Shown here: one piece after another, positions 11,292 through 25,744 of the stretch
Layout of the letters: the number at the start of each line of letters is the position of its first letter
Numbering within the stretch: position 1 is the first letter of the stretch
Source of the DNA: Cocos nucifera
Taxonomy: Eukaryota > Streptophyta > Magnoliopsida > Arecales > Arecaceae
Assembly: GCA_006176705.1 (NCBI GenBank)
Contig: QRFJ01005051.1
Coordinates: 62,001 to 126,000, forward strand
Direction of reading: 5' to 3'
DNA: 64,000 bases
The notes under the pieces: generated by a model
The model's input: only the letters and a program-made list of their open reading frames with translations
What the model was told of the DNA's origin: nothing
The model's database searches: none
Made by a program: the position numbers and the translations under genes

Positions 11292-13777
11292 TAAAGGAAA
11301 TAGATCTAAAGTTTCAGAGCTAAATTTTGAAATTTTTTTAGATCTATGCAGCGAAAGATATGAATTCATCATATTAATTTATAATAAAATATGAAAAACC
11401 CAAAATTTAGGATCTTATTACATGATTAAAGCATGTTATTAAATCAAAAAATAAAATATCAAAAGAAAAAATGTTGATTACATCAACATAGATCAATACT
11501 AGATTAAATCTATATATGTAATAGGGAGATCAAATCATCCTTACCTTTGCAACTTGAGTTCCTTAACTCATTGATTCGGGACTGAGGTTGTTGCTCTAAG
11601 CTGCACACATGATCAACCTCTATAGGTTGTCCACACGAGCCCTCGATCATATATCAAAAGTTCGATGCCTAGAAATCAGTACAGTATGCTAGTACTGTAC
11701 TGATCCTTATTCGACGGTCGATTTGGATCTTTCTTCTTCAAAACTTGGACTCTTTAATTTTTAAAAATTAAGAAAAAAGATATGTGATGTCGAGACTTCT
11801 CTAAAAAGCTCACAAATAATGGAGGAAGAGGTGTAGAAGAAAACCCTAAAAAATGACCCTCTTCCTCTTCTTTGTTTCTCTCACCAAAACACCTTGATTG
11901 GTGTCTTTACAAAATCCCATGTCCAAGCCTTCTTGCACCCAAGTTTTCTCACACCCAAAGAGCCATCTCTCAGGTCTTTCTTTTCTAAAAAAATTAGATC
12001 AAAAGACTCTTGAAATAAATAGTTGTAGAGGAATCCTTGTCTAGGTCAAATACCTAGTAAGGATTAACCAAATTGGGCTAGAATTGGGGTGCCCAACTCT
12101 TGGGCGCCCCCTCCTTTAGCTTTTGCATGGACCACCACTTTTTGTTCCATAAAAGATCTTCTTTTCCACCAAAAAATTTAGAGAAAAAATAGAGAGTGGG
12201 CGGCACAAAAAAGGGAGGAGTTTTAGTTGCTTAAAATTCTATCTCATAGAATTTAAATCAACTCAAACTCCTTCTTTGACTTGATCTACAATATCTTATC
12301 ATGTAAGAAAGAAAGGGAGGAGATGGGGCACATGTGAAGGCCTGGGAGAGAAGAGTTTTGTAACCAAAACTCCTAAAAAATAGGGTGGTGGGCATTGGAA
12401 TTGAGGTAGTGCAAGGATAGGGAGTCCTAGTCACACTAGGACTCCTATTTTGACTTGATCAAACAAGATATTTAAATCAAATTAAATTAGAATTAATTAA
12501 ATTCAATTAGAATATATCTTAGTCTAATTAAAAATTAAATTAAATTAGATTAAATTAGATTTAATTTTTTAATCAAATTAAAAATTGAGTTGATACAAGT
12601 CCTAATTGAACTAGGACTCGTTTTTCCTTGCAATTAGCTCATCCAATAAACCAATTGAACTTGATCCAATCAAGCCTAAACCAAATCTAATTAAATCATA
12701 TTTAATTAGACTTAATCTTATCCCTCTAACTTAATCAAATTAAATTAATTAGCAATCCAATTGCTAAATAATTCTCCTGCAACACTTGCACTAGGTTAAA
12801 CATCAATCGTATTGAATGTTTAATCCTAGAATGATTTTTAATCATCGATCAACCATCCGATCAGATCAAGATCCCTTATGTGTGTGATCCCATAGGTTCG
12901 AATCTAAATTGATAGTATAGAAATAAATTTTTATACCGATCAAAGTGACCATCTAGCAATGGTATCCGACAGTCGGATAGGTTGAATGTGTAGAACAACA
13001 TCCTTAGAATCCATGTGGATATAGTTTTCATATAATTCATCCCCTTGACCAAAATACTCGTAGGATACCTTAGAGCTTAACTATCAATCCTGATTAGATC
13101 GTCCATATTATATTTCAAAATACCAAATCCATCTTATGGATTATGTTGGCCAAGATTTTGCTACATTGAAATATAGTGATGCATTCTTCTCCAACTCTTG
13201 GAGTAGTCAATCCCATCTTGATCACTCACTGACTTCACAAGTACTTGACCGTGCTCAGAAATCTTTCATTATTGAATTAGAAATTCAGTCAGTCTAGCAT
13301 CAAAGCATAGTGAGTTGCTTGCAAGCCACTGTGGTGATCTCAGGTCTAAGGGATACTTATACCTATATCCCATCAGAACAGTTCTCAATAGTAGAATGCT
13401 CTGGGGTTGGTCATGTTCTATGATGATGTACCCTTACATCTCATTTATATGCCATACCAGTGTCTCCACACTCCTTGGTTAAGAGGACAATCAACCTATA
13501 TGGCATATAATGATCAATGCTCGAAAAATGCTATCGTCCTAATTAATAGTATATCATTTGATTGTGAATAGTTTAAGAACTAATCGATAAGTCCTCTCTT
13601 TATCAAAACTAAATAGTTCTAAGAATTTCATCACAATAATGCAGTTCATTAGAAGATATAGACTTTATGATGAAAATATCAAAAATATATTTTATTTAAT
13701 AATAAATCAATTATAATTATAAAATAGTATAACTGTTAATAGGCTGATGATTGACTTTGGAATACAATTTTCAAAAA
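11292..13777 (-). repeat. 3' LTR of C
   Basis: Length is 2486 bp. In element sense it starts TTTTGAAAATTG at 13777 (TGTTGGAAAATATG in the partner) after the purine tract ACAAGTGGAAG. At its left edge it reads TAAAGGAAATAG where the partner has TGAAGGAAACAAA, so the terminal dinucleotides have mutated. No coding capacity. Confidence 0.88.
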
Positions 13778-13903
13778 CTTCCACTTGTACTAAAGCCACT
13801 TAACATAGTATCTAATATCCATCTTTGACTTATGGTTGTCAAGCTTCTTTATTGCTAGAGCTTTAGTGAAGGGATCGGTCAGATTCTCCTTTTCATCGAT
13901 CTT

Positions 13904-14300
13904 CTAAAGGTCGACGTTACCTCGATCCATGATCTTCTGGATTAGGTGGTAGCGGTACAGTATGTACTTCATTCGCTGGTGTACTTTTAATTCCTTCATC
14001 TGAGCAATAGCACCAGTGTTGTCACAGTAGAACATGACTGAACCATCAAGAAAGGATGCTACTCTAAGCTCAGTGATGAATTTTCTCAGCCACACAGTTT
14101 TCTTCATGGCATCTGATGCTACGACGTACTCTGCCTCACAAACAGTCTGCCATAGTATGTTGCTTGAAATTCTTTCAGTAGATGGCTCCACCATTTGGGA
14201 TATAGATATAACTCAATATACTTTTACTATCATCATGGTCAGATTGAAAGCTGGAGTCTATAAACCCCTCAAGTTTCAAATCTGACTCACCATAAACCAA
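13904..14300 (-). pseudogene. RNase H domain of copia C
   Basis: The minus-strand frame at 13904-14194 carries the copia RNase H C-terminal half: CEAEYVVASDAMKKTVWLRKF (the E of the catalytic set), then FYCDNTGAIAQ (catalytic D) and RYHLIQKIMDRGNVDL. The N-terminal part toward 14300 is frameshifted. It lies directly upstream of the purine tract and 3' LTR, as expected. Confidence 0.8.
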
Positions 14301-15420
14301 CCATTGGTTCTTAGTATTTCTTAAATACTTAAGGATGGCTTTAACAACTTTTCAGTGGTTCTCTCCTAGATCAGATTAGTATCTACTCACTACTTCTAGT
14401 ATGCATACCACATCTGTCTTGTACATGTCATGGCATACATGATAGATCCCACTACCAAAGCATATGGGACTTTACTCATATGCTCTCTCTCTTCAGGAGA
14501 GTTGTCGGACAATCCTTCTTAGAAGAGAAATTTCATGGCCTATCGAAAGATAGCTTTCTTGAAAGATTCTTTTTGAAATTCTCCATGCTGAACCTCTTCA
14601 GCACAGTTTCGATATACATAAACTGGGATAATCCAAGCATCCTCATAGATCTATCCCTATAGATTTTCATCCCTTGGATGTAGGATGATTCACCCAAGTC
14701 CTTTACGAAGAACTGAGATGACAACCAAACTTTTATTCCTTACAGTACGAGAATGTCATTTTCGATTAAGAGAATATCATCTACGTACAAGACAAGAAAT
14801 ACCACTGCCGGACCATTCGCCCACTTGTAAATGTAGGGCTCTTCTCTGTTCTTAATGAAGCTATATATTTTGATCACCTTATCAAAACACGTGTTCTAAC
14901 CTCGAGATGCTTGCTTCAATCCATAAATAGATCTCTTAAGCTTACACACCTTGGACTCATCTATAGATGTGAACCCCTCAGGTTGTATCATATATACCTC
15001 TTCGATCAACTCTCCATTCTAGAAAGCTGTCTTCATATCCATCTGCCAGATCTCATAGTCTAGATGGGTAGCTATTATAAGTATTATCTGAATGGATTTG
15101 AGTATTGCCACAGGAGAGAATGTCTCATCATAGTCAATACCATAACATTGATGATATCCCTTGGCAACCAGACGGACTTTATAGGGCTCCACCTTTCTAT
15201 CTGCACCCCTCTTTCTTTTGAAGATCCACTTACACCCAATGGATTTAATCCTTTTGGATGGATCAACCAATGTCCATATATCATTGACCTTCATGGATTC
15301 CATTTTGGATTTCATGGCTTCAAGCTATTTTTTGGAGTCAGGCCTCTGCATTGCATCCATATAAGTGATTGGATCCTCATCATTCTCATCGAGTTCAATG
15401 GGATCATCCTTCCGAACTAA
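14301..15420 (-). pseudogene. Reverse transcriptase of copia C
   Basis: Minus-strand pieces cover the RT. 15019-15315 contains WTLVDPSKRIKSIGCKWIFKRK and ETFSPVAILKSI through WQMDMKTAF (the first catalytic Asp). YVDD is intact at 14776-14787. 14533-14724 covers KDLGESSYIQGMKIYRDRS and LGLSQFMYIETVLKRFSM. Stops and frameshifts separate them. RT is part of the copia polyprotein, copying element RNA to cDNA in virus-like particles. This copy is dead. Confidence 0.85.
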
Positions 15421-16354
15421 GAAATCATAGTATCTATCTAACTGATTGGTACTTTACCGGATCACCTTAATGGTGTAGATATATTGGGCTCCGAATTTGA
15501 TCTAATCAAATTCGATTTTGGTTCAACTATAGGTGTTGTTATTTCTACCTGTTGACTTCATCAAGTTCAATCTTAGAGGCAATAGTTCCTTCACCAAGAA
15601 ACTTCTTTTCTAAAAAGATTGTCCTAAGGTTGATGAATATCTTTTGTTCACCAGCACATAGAAAATATATCCTTTTATCTCTTTTGGATATCCTATGAAT
15701 GTGCACTTATCAGACCTAGGTCCAAGTTTATCTATGATTAATTATTTTACATAAGTTAGGCACCCTTAGACCCTAAGGTGTGAAAGTGCTGGCTTACATC
15801 CTATCTATATCTCATATAAAATTTCAATTACAGACTTACTTGGAACCCTATTTAGAAGATAACAAGCTGATTCGAGTGCATATCTTCAAAAGGATATCGA
15901 CAAGCTGGCAAAACCCATCATGGATTGGACCATGTCTAATAGAGTCCGATTCCTCCTCGGTCAGATCGAAAAGTTTTAATACTCTTTTCAATTTATTTTT
16001 CTACTTCACTTTGGAATCATTTGAACATTTCAAATGACTCTGACTTATGTTTCATCAGATGACATATCCATATCTGAATAGATTATCTATAAAAGTAATA
16101 AAGTAGAGATATCCACCTCTAGCACTAGTGCTCATTGGTTTACATACATTAGTATGTACTAAACCTAAGAGCTCAGTGGCTCTCTTATGTTTTTCAGTAA
16201 AAGATGATTTGGTTATTTTGTCAAGTAGACAAGACTCACAGGTTGGAAGTGATTCATAATTACTGACTTGGAGGATTTTCTCTTGAGTCAACATATTTAT
16301 CCTATTCTTATTGATATGACCTAACCTACAGTGCCATAAGTACGTATCAGACAC
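15421..16354 (-). pseudogene. Integrase of copia C
   Basis: The frame at 16055-16354 shows the N-terminal zinc motif (HCRLGH followed by CESC) and the start of the catalytic core. There the first catalytic Asp of the usual LVHTDVCGP block reads HTNVCKP, an Asp-to-Asn change consistent with G to A decay. The rest of the core and C-terminal region (15421-16054) is present only as frameshifted fragments. Confidence 0.8.
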
Positions 16355-16402
16355 ACTATCTAATCTAGGATGCTTGCCAATGGAATAGACTATATTAATA
16401 GA

Positions 16403-16738
16403 TTATGATAACATATATACACCATTATTCAAATGTCTAGAGAATATAGTAACATCATTCATAATGATATTACAAAACTCCTTCTTTATTGAAATTTCAT
16501 AATTATTTTTGGCTAAAAAGCCTACAAAAATGACATTCAAAAAGAAACTAGGATAAAAGTGATAATCACTAAGAATAATGATATGAGACTCAAATATAAG
16601 TTTTAAGATTCCTAATGCTAGAACTGGAACTGGTCTTCCATCTTCAATGTTCAGGAACCTCTCGCCTTGCTCAAATCTCCTACTAACCTGCAACCCCTGC
16701 AATGAATTGTAAATATGGTAAGAACTATAGATATCCAA
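16403..16738 (-). pseudogene. Protease of copia C
   Basis: A minus-strand frame of 111 codons aligns with the copia protease: HIYNSLQGLQVSRRFEQGERFL corresponds to the SSAHLCTSMQGLEDSRRLRDG block of element A, just downstream of the DSG active site. The DSG triplet itself is not preserved in the frame. The C-terminal NGVYML matches the segment before integrase. Confidence 0.75.
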
Positions 16739-16749
16739 TATCTAGTCAG

Positions 16750-17658
16750 TAATATCATAAATAGAAAAATTATAAGGAGTTATCATATAAATACTTAACT
16801 CAACAATAGCTTGCTTGTTTCTCAGCTTGTTCGAGTCCAGTGAGGCTATGTACTCAGGATAGTTTCTCTTTCAGTGCCTCCATTCTTGCAAAAGAAGTAC
16901 TCAGCTTGACTCTTATCAGACTTTATCTTCTTGGTCTAGTCCTACATAGATGTTCCAGTCTGAACTTGCATCTTTTTGGACTTCTTCTTATTCTTCTTCC
17001 CTTTCTTAAAGGGTCGGCACCAAAAGAAGATCCTCCCACTAAATTTACCAAATCCTTATGGAGTTGGTGATCCTTTTCAAAGCTTTGAGTAACCCTAGTA
17101 ACTCATGGTAGTTTAATTCAGGCTTTGTCATTCTATAATGAGGAAGGAATAGGAGATAAGTTTTGGGGAATAAGCTCAAATTTGCATCTTTTCCAAGTTG
17201 CTTGTGCAAGAAAAAATCAAGCTTGCTCAAATGCTCCATCAACTCGATTATATACAATACATGATCAATGATAGAAGCTCCATCCCTCATCTTGGCATTG
17301 AAAATGGCACAGCAAGTCTTATGCCTCTCAATGTCATTGGATGTGCCAAAAGACTTGTTCAATACTTGAAGCATGTCTTCTAACCAAGCAGACTCGAATC
17401 TGCAACTGAACTTATCGCTCATAGATGCCAACATGATATAATGCACCGTGATTCGATCATTAAGCCACTTCTGATAAGTATCTCTGATTGTTCCACGTGC
17501 ATTAAATTTTGGCTCCTCAGGTGCCAGATCTGTCAACACACATATAAGATCCATTCATGCTCTAGGATAATCTTTAACTTATGGTACCAATTACTAAAGT
17601 TGGATTCCACTAGCTTATCATTATCTAACAATGATTGGAGTGAAAGGAAAGTGGCCAT
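16750..17658 (-). pseudogene. Gag of copia C
   Basis: A start codon at 17658 begins MATFLSLQSLLDNDKL and NWYHKLKIIL, the copia Gag N-terminus. After a frameshift near 17555 the frame 17045-17554 continues with LASMSDKF, FNAKMRDG and a run parallel to the ILQSLP-YSQFI-NYHM segment. The zinc knuckle around 16860-16905 is degraded: its first Cys reads Tyr (EYFFCKNGG) and the later ligands are lost. A strong acceptor-like T-rich tract plus ATGCAG lies two bases before the ATG. Confidence 0.8.
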
Positions 17659-20600
17659 ATCTGCATAAAAAAAAATTAAAATCTAATTAGTAATTGATTT
17701 ATTAAATCTAAAGATTTAGATTTTAATCAAAAAATTCTTCCACTATTTTATTCAAATTGATAGCCTCTACCTTTAATTTAAGAAACTACCATAATTTTTT
17801 AGTGGGTACTAGAATCCACATAGACTATACACAAACCCAACATTGGTTAGTCAATCCATGTACATCTAAGGATAGGTTCATAATCAATTATTTCTTTTAA
17901 AATAATTTTTAGTATTTTAATTTTGCCCCAGTTCCTAATCAGTAGGCTTTGACCTCCACTAAAAAGGTTCGATTAGGTCCAACCATTAACATGATCATAC
18001 TTGGTCAATCTAACTAATGAATGATTAAACCCAACTTTGATTAGTCAACTTAACTACCATTTAGATAGATGCAGCCAAAAAATCATGTTATGAATGATAA
18101 TTCCATTAGTCAATAAGCACCAGGCCTTTGGGCCTCCAATGATTATCAAGCTAATGGATCCATTATCACCCACTAAATAGGAGGCTATGATCTAGTTATC
18201 ACCATAACTATTTTATTTTAAGGATCTAATAATTTTAGAGGATTTAATTGATTTAAAAAAGAGAGAAGAGAACTAGCTAATTTTGATCCTTCCACTGACT
18301 TCACCAAGTCATATTATAAAGAACCTAATTAAAACTGGCATTAGAAGCACCTAAATCAGTCACACTGATTTACCTAATTGATATGGATGAGCCCAAATCA
18401 CTAAGTGATCTAATCAAAATCTAATTTACCAGGATGGATGGCCAGACAAGTGAGATCAGTAGAAGGGATATGCCATTAACTCATCAAAGATCAAATTAGT
18501 GCGAGTAGCTTCCAATTAAAAATCACTGGTCAGAATGCCAAAACTTACTTTAGACACCATCTGATTCATCAGTTTTAATTTTGACCAACCTGGTAATTTT
18601 GGGTTCGATCGTGTAGCCAAGAATCAAGTCCATCTTGGTTCTTGTTAAAGACATGGACTTGATCAACTATAATTATTATAATTGATCTAGAGAATTCTTG
18701 ATCTAATCTAAGATAACTATTGATTAGACATAGTCAATTCCCTAATTAAGTCCATTCTTTAATCAACCTTAGGTGTAACCTAATTAATGAACCTAATTTT
18801 TACTAACCCATTAATCCAATTTATTAAGATTTGTGTCTTAGAATCTTTAATTCACAATCCTAGATCCTAATCAAATAATTTTGACTGCTTGTTGTTAAAG
18901 CAATAAATAAAGATTAAGCCTGATTTTACTATTTAGTAGGATAATTGGTGAGTTGAATGCCAATTTTCTTGGAGATTGAAGCTGAGTTGCATTCAATTTA
19001 ATTAAAAAATAAAATTTTTATTAATTTATAAAGTAAAAATTTAAATAAATAAATTTAAGATAATTAATTTATATTTTATAAATAAAAATAAAAGAAAGCA
19101 AATAATAATAAAGTGAGATTTGGAGAATCAGTTAATGGTATTCTAGAATTTTGAATCCATCTCTAGCATGGTTGTGGTAATTTTTTTTAATATAAAAATT
19201 TAATAATTTTTAAAAATTTAGTTATGACTATAACTTATTTTCTTTGAATCTGAACCATTTCTTCCGACCATAATCCATCTCAATAGAATCATAAGATATT
19301 CAATACTTTAATTCTTAAAAATTGATAACATGATTTTTACCAATTTTCTCTAATATAAACTATTAAATCGAGCATGGATTGTATCTTCTGATCACAATCC
19401 ATCTCCATAAACATAGCCTATTTAAATATCAATCAATAATAAGCATGTTATTAAATCTCATGCATGGAGAATAAAATTTAGGATTGGATAGGAGAATAAT
19501 TTATTCATTGCATAAAAAAATTATAAAAAATAAAGAAAAAAAAATACAATCTATGTTTGAAGACTTCATCTATATCTCCGAATTTTGATATTTAGCTACA
19601 CATGATTTGAAATTCTCCAGCTCCTGGCTACTTCAAATCTCTCAAAGAAAAAAAAAGAAAAAGAAAGGAAAAAGAAAAAAGAAGAAGAAGAGAGAAAAGG
19701 AGAAGAGAAAGGAATAGAGAAAGAGAACTAAAAAAACTAGTTTTACCCCAAGGGGGTTCTGTGTTCAGTTCCTGACATATAAGGGATTAAATAGAGAAGA
19801 AAATTAGGAGTTTTTGGATCCTTATCAAGCTCAAATCAAAGTTTGGATCAAATTTAATCACTTAAAATAGTTCTGGCCATCAGTTTGAAATCAAATGGCT
19901 CTAAATCCACCAAAACCATTGCTAGGAGCTCCTGATCATCATTGGATTGATTTTGGGCCATTGGATCTTGATTTCAAGTGATATCAGCCATTGGATCGTG
20001 CTCAGGAAGGCTGCTGGGAATCCTTATCAAAATTGGAGCCACTCCTGTTCATTAGATCCAAATCGAGAGGGTTGGAGATCGTCTGATGGTGCAATAGAAA
20101 AGGCTGAAGGAAATTTGGAAATGCTCTCAATCGTTGGATGCACGATCGCGCAACGCCCCCTGCCATCACCATGCATCGCGATAAATTTTTCTGGACCCTT
20201 TAAGGGTCCAAGTCTATTGAGTTGGCTCCCAATCCATTGTGGATTGGGCGGTTTGGCTGGCACTACATTCTGGACCACGAGCTGGTTCTTACTGGACTGG
20301 CCGGCTTAGTCGGCCGGTCTAGTTTTTATTTATTTATTTAAATTTCTGGCTTCCATAATAATTCTAATTTAGCTTCAATTCGCATGAAATTTGATCCATT
20401 TGAATCCATAAATCAAGCTCTTCACGTTGGTAGATTCCTTTCTTGAAAAACATTAATAAAAATATTAATTTTTAAATTAATATTAAATATTAAATTATTT
20501 AATACTTTTTATTAGTACTTTATGATAATTATCAAATTCTTAATTTTTAATTAAGTTTTGGGCTGAGGGTTGGATTTCAGCATTTTAAAAATAATTATTA

Positions 20601-21043
20601 TATTTATAAAATATTTTTATAACATGATTCTACCAACCAAGTTGCATATTTGATTCATAATCAATATACAAATAAAATAAATATAAAACTACTTTAGATC
20701 TAATCTAAACATGTTCATGTAATTGAAACTATTTCAATTCTAATCAATCATAAATCATCTTAGATCAAATTTAATATATTTATGATGATAAAAAATTAGA
20801 TTAAAATATTTTTAATTAGATCATAAAATTTTTTAGATCTAATCTAAAATTTTATGATCAAAGTTTTAGATCAGCATGAACTAGGACAATCTTTTCATTG
20901 TAATGGATAAACCTTACAGCAGGACAACCTAACAATTCATGTGATCTAATTTTTAATTTTAAATTTAAATAATAGATTAAAAATTTAGATCTGATCTAAA
21001 TCATTAATCTAAATATGCATAAAATTATGTAATAAAAACTTAT
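17659..21043 (-). other. Leader of copia C
   Basis: 3.4 kb between primer site and gag, about 1.5 kb longer than in the A family, with no credible gene. The frames at 19947-20309 have no recognisable motif. A block at about 18425-18560 matches A's leader around 35195-35320, including a donor-like GTAAGT (rc at about 18544-18549). A purine-rich low-complexity tract lies at about 19640-19730. The extra length probably includes an unrecognised insertion between about 18950 and 20550. Confidence 0.65.
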
Positions 21044-21056
21044 GGCTCTGATACCA
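21044..21056 (-). other. Primer binding site of C
   Basis: TGGTATCAGAGCC in element sense, complementary to initiator-Met tRNA, two bases from the LTR end at 21059. Confidence 0.88.
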
Positions 21057-21058
21057 AT

Positions 21059-23286
21059 TGAAGGAAACAAATCTAGGGTTTTGAGGCTAGATTTTGAAAC
21101 TTTTTCAGATTTATACAATAGAAGACATGAATTAATCATATTAATTCATAATAAAATATGAAAATCCTAGATCTAAGATTCTATTATATAATTAAAGTAT
21201 GTTGTTAAATCAAAAAATAAAATATCAAAAGAAAAAATGTTGATCACATCAACATAGATCTGTACTAGATCAAATCTATATATGTAATAAGGAGATCAAG
21301 TCATCCTTACCTTTGCAACTGAAGTTGCTTAACTCGCTAATCTAGGCTTAAGATTGTTGCTCCGAGCCACACATGCATCAAGCCTCTATAGATTATCCAT
21401 ACGAGCCCTCGATCGTACATCAGAAGTTCGATGCCCAGAAATCAGAACAGTATGCTAGTACTGTGCTAATCCTTCTTCGATGGTCGATCTAGATCTTCCT
21501 TCTTCAAAACTTAGACTCTCTAATTTTTAAAAATTAAGGAAGAGGATATGTGATGCTGAGACTCCTCTCAAAAACTTATAAATAATGGAGAAAGAGATAT
21601 AAAAGAAAACCCTAGAAATAGATCCTCTTCTTCTTCTTTATTTTTCTCACCAAAATACCTTGATTGGTATCTTTACAAAATCCCATGCCCAAGCCTTCTT
21701 GCACCTAGGTTTTCCCATGCCAAAAGAGCCCTCTCTCAAGTCTTTCTCTTCGAAAAAAATTAGAGCAAAAGACTCTTTAAATAAATAGTTGTAGAGGAAT
21801 CCTTGTCTAGGTCAAATACCTAGCAAGGATTAACCAAATTGGGGTAGACTTGGGGCACTCAACTCTTGGGTGCCCCCTCCTTTATTTTTTGTGCAGACCA
21901 CCTACTTTTGTCACACAAAAGCTCTTCTTTTCCACCAAAAATTTTAGAGAAAAAATATGGGGTGGACAACACGAAAAAGGAAGGAGTTTTAGTTGCTTAA
22001 AATTCTATCTCATAGAATTTAAATCAACTCAAACTCCTTCTTTGACTTGGTCTATAACATATTATCATGTAAGAAAGAAAGGAAGGAGATGGGGCACACG
22101 TGAAGGCCTGGGAGAGAAGAGTTTCATTGCCAAAACTCCTAAAAAATAGGGTGGGGGGCATTGGGATTAAGGTGGCACAAGGATAGGGAGTCCTGGTCAC
22201 ACTAGGACTCCTATTTTTACTTGATCAAACAAGATATTTAAATCAAATTAACTCAAAATTAATTAAACTCAATTAGAATAGATTTTAGTCTAATTAAGAA
22301 TCTAATTAAATTAGATTTAATTCTAATTTAATTTTCTAATTAAATTAAAAATTAGGTTGATACAAGTCCTAATTAAACTAGGACTCATTTTTTCTTACAA
22401 TTGGCTCATCCAATTAACCAATTGGACTTGATCCAATCAAGCCTAAATCAAATTTAATTAAATTATATTTAATTAAACTTAATCTCAATCCTCTGGCTTA
22501 ATCAAATTAAGATAATTAGTGATCCAATTGCTAATCAATCCTCCTGCAATACTTGCACTAGGTTAAGTAACAATCATATTGAATATTTAACCCTAGAATG
22601 ATTATTAATCATCGATTAACTATCCGATCAAATCGAGACCTCTTATATGTATGATCTCATAGATTTGAAACTAAGTCAGTAGCATAGAAATAAATTTTTA
22701 TACCAATCAAAGTGACTATCTAGCAATGATATCCAATGGTCGGATAGGTCAAATATGTAAAACAACATCCTTAGAATCCATGTGGATATAGTTTTCATAT
22801 AATTCATCCCCTTGATCAAAATACTCATAGGACACCTCAGAATTTAACTATCAATCATGATTAGGTCGTCCACATTGTATTTCAAAATATCAAATCCATT
22901 TTATGGATTATCCTGACCTAGATTTTGCAACATTGAAATACAGGGATGCATTGTTCTCCAACTCTTGGAGTGGTCAATCCCATCTTGATCACTCACCAAC
23001 TTTGCAAGTATTTAACTATGCTCAAAAATCTTCTATCATTGAATTAAAATTTTAGTTAGTCCAGCATCAAAGTACAGTGAGTTGCTTGCAAGCCACTATG
23101 GTGAACTCAGGTCTAAGGGACACTTATACATATATCTCATCAGAGCAGTTCTCGACAGCAGAATGCTCTAGAGTTAGTCACGTTCAGTGATGATGTACCT
23201 TTACATCTCACTTGTATGCCATATCAGTGTCTCCATATTCTTTAGTTAAGAGGACAACCAACCTATATGGTATACAATGATCTTTG
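21059..23286 (-). repeat. 5' LTR of C, first part
   Basis: Aligns with 11292-13525 of the partner LTR and breaks off after ACAATGATCTTTG, where element B begins (23287). The remainder is at 43213. Confidence 0.88.
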
Positions 23287-25744
23287 TGTTGGGTTTGGTG
23301 TGTAGAGCGAAAGCATGGATTTCAAAAAAAATAAAATCATAAAGTCAAATCCAAACCCTGGGACCATCTTATTAGAATTTAAATCATATAATTTGCATTT
23401 ATGACATATAAGAGGGTATTGGAACATACCTCTGATCGCAAAATCCTAATTTGACTCTGATCACCGTCAGGGGTTCCACCAGGTGCTCACGTGTTCACCC
23501 TCCAATATTGATCCACATAGGAACTTGATCAAGACACCAGCATCTTTATTTATTTTAATTAAAATTCTTATGATAAGAATTTTAATTATTTGGGTAGAAC
23601 CTTTCCTAGCCTTTGCCGTCACCCTTCTTTCCTACCCTTTCTTATCTTTCATTTATTTTCTTGTCTTCCTTTGCAATCTTCCTAAGCCCTTGTCCTAAAG
23701 CTGACCTTTTATCCTTAATTAGGACTTGACTTAACAAGGAAAGAAAGAAAGAAATTGGACAACTATGAAAAGTGGTAAGAAAGAAAGAAGAGTTCTCAAA
23801 ATCCACTTGATACTATGGAATGCGCCCTTATTTATAATGTACGTAGGGGCGCCTCCTCATTTTTCTCATATCTATTCTCATTTAAAATCTCACGCCCATC
23901 AGTCTATCTCATGCCCCTTTAGAAGAAAACACCATGCAGAATACATAGAATTAATACGAAGATGTTCCTTAAAGCAGAAGGACTCTTCGTAAAATTTCAA
24001 CGTAAGTTTCTTCCGAAGAGTCACAAGACTTCAATATGTGATGCCATAAAACAAGGGATGAGATCAGATGAAATGGCCATCCAATGGCCAAGAAAGAGGA
24101 TGCCTCATCTAAATTTTAGCATGGAGAAAATTGGCGTGGAAGAGTCAAAGTTTCAAAAGCTTTAACTTGGTCCAAGGGGTGCCTACAAGCAAGGGGGCGA
24201 CAAAGACTCTTTGGTTATCCAAAAATTTGATAACCAATGAAGAGAATAACTAGCAGAAGGACTCTTCTATGCCCTCTCTTCATTTGAAATCACATAACAA
24301 AATTTAAATAAAAATCTAAGAAAGACTTTGGCATCAAAACATATCCATACGCCACATGTTCCTAGTGCATGGACCAAATCCCACGTACCAAAGAAAGAGA
24401 GTCTCTGATGCATGGGTGGCTTATTTATGACACCCAATCCCTTGGTCAACAAGCCAAGAGTCAACCCAATTAATTAGCCAAATTTGATTTGACTCAAATT
24501 GAATTTAATTATCCCAAATTGGAATCTGATTCGAATCCAATTCGAATCTAGGTGCTAGGATTTGCAATATGTGCTAGCATATTCAACTTGCAAACATGAT
24601 CTAATCCAATTAGACCCTTGATCAATTCCCTTAGTGTATGATCCATTGAGTTCAATATCTAGCTAGCAGTGGGTCTGGGTGCGATTTGGCCTAATCTAGT
24701 TAGAACTCAACCAAACCAATTTAGGTCAAAACTAGCTAACTCGATTCAACCAATTAGAACACTTTCTAAGTAATGATCAAATTAAACTCTTTAATTTGAT
24801 CGAACCCATCAGACAAGATTGACGTCTAGCAATGTATCATGTCTATCCGAAAGATATAAAATTTTGATGGAAATACCAAAAATATCCTTCAGTGAAAAGT
24901 TATCGTGCAATAAGATCCTTCGATCACCGTGCATCCCAAATATGACTCTGAGTATAGAAATATATCAAACCCAATATCATATTCATATTTCTCTCAATCT
25001 TATGATTATGATTTGATTAATGAAATATTAGAAATCATTTCTAATTTTCATCATGCTTTGATCAAAGACTTCCTAAATTATCATTTGATTGAAGCAGGTA
25101 GGATGCGATCTCCTCTTTCTAGGAGTGATCGATTTCATGTTGACCTACTCACAACCTTTATATATAATCCACCATATGCAGAACATCCCGTACATGACTA
25201 AGTCATGAATGAGTATGAATTAAAATATGGATTTATACATATAAGGTTCTATGGTAGTCTTAGGTCAAAGGATTACATGCATAATTCCCACTATGAGAAC
25301 CATCTATTAACATGTAGATAAGACTTCATTAGATATTTTCGAATTAGATCAATTTAGTAAACTCATTCTCTAATGAGCACCTACATCCTTATATTAGTAT
25401 CATGCATAAGTGATAGTAAGATCAATCATCCTTTCATCAAGCATACATAGAATATACCAGTCTTTCCAGAAATATTGATCCCCAACTTAATGTTCCATCG
25501 ACTAGAAATATTTTAAATTAAGATTTTGAGATTTTAGATCTCATAGGTATGATCTCATCATAATCCTAAAATCATAGCCCTAATTTATAGGATTCATCAT
25601 AATCTTAAATAAATAATTAAGATGCAGCATATGATGAAATAAATATCTTTATTTATTTGAAAATGTCATTATATGAGTTTGGAAGACAAAAAAATAGTCC
25701 GTCAAAATACAAATTTTGATTGGCTTGAAGGCATATTCCTTTCA
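23287..25744 (-). repeat. 3' LTR of B
   Basis: 2458 bp, TGTTGGGTTTGG...CATATTCCTTTCA on the plus strand (TG...CA in both senses). The purine tract GCAAGTGAGAGAT (element sense) abuts its right edge. Frames within it have no recognisable product. Confidence 0.88.

Noticed and set aside
19947..20309. A 120-codon frame in C's leader as a captured host gene
   Set aside because: No recognisable motif, an overlapping frame of similar length exists on the other strand, and composition looks like ordinary leader sequence.
23483..23992. Membrane-like frames rich in Leu, Phe and Ile in B's LTR (also 31199-31477) as small membrane proteins
   Set aside because: Hydrophobic composition follows from T-rich DNA, and the frame is not kept between the two B LTRs beyond what shared ancestry gives.
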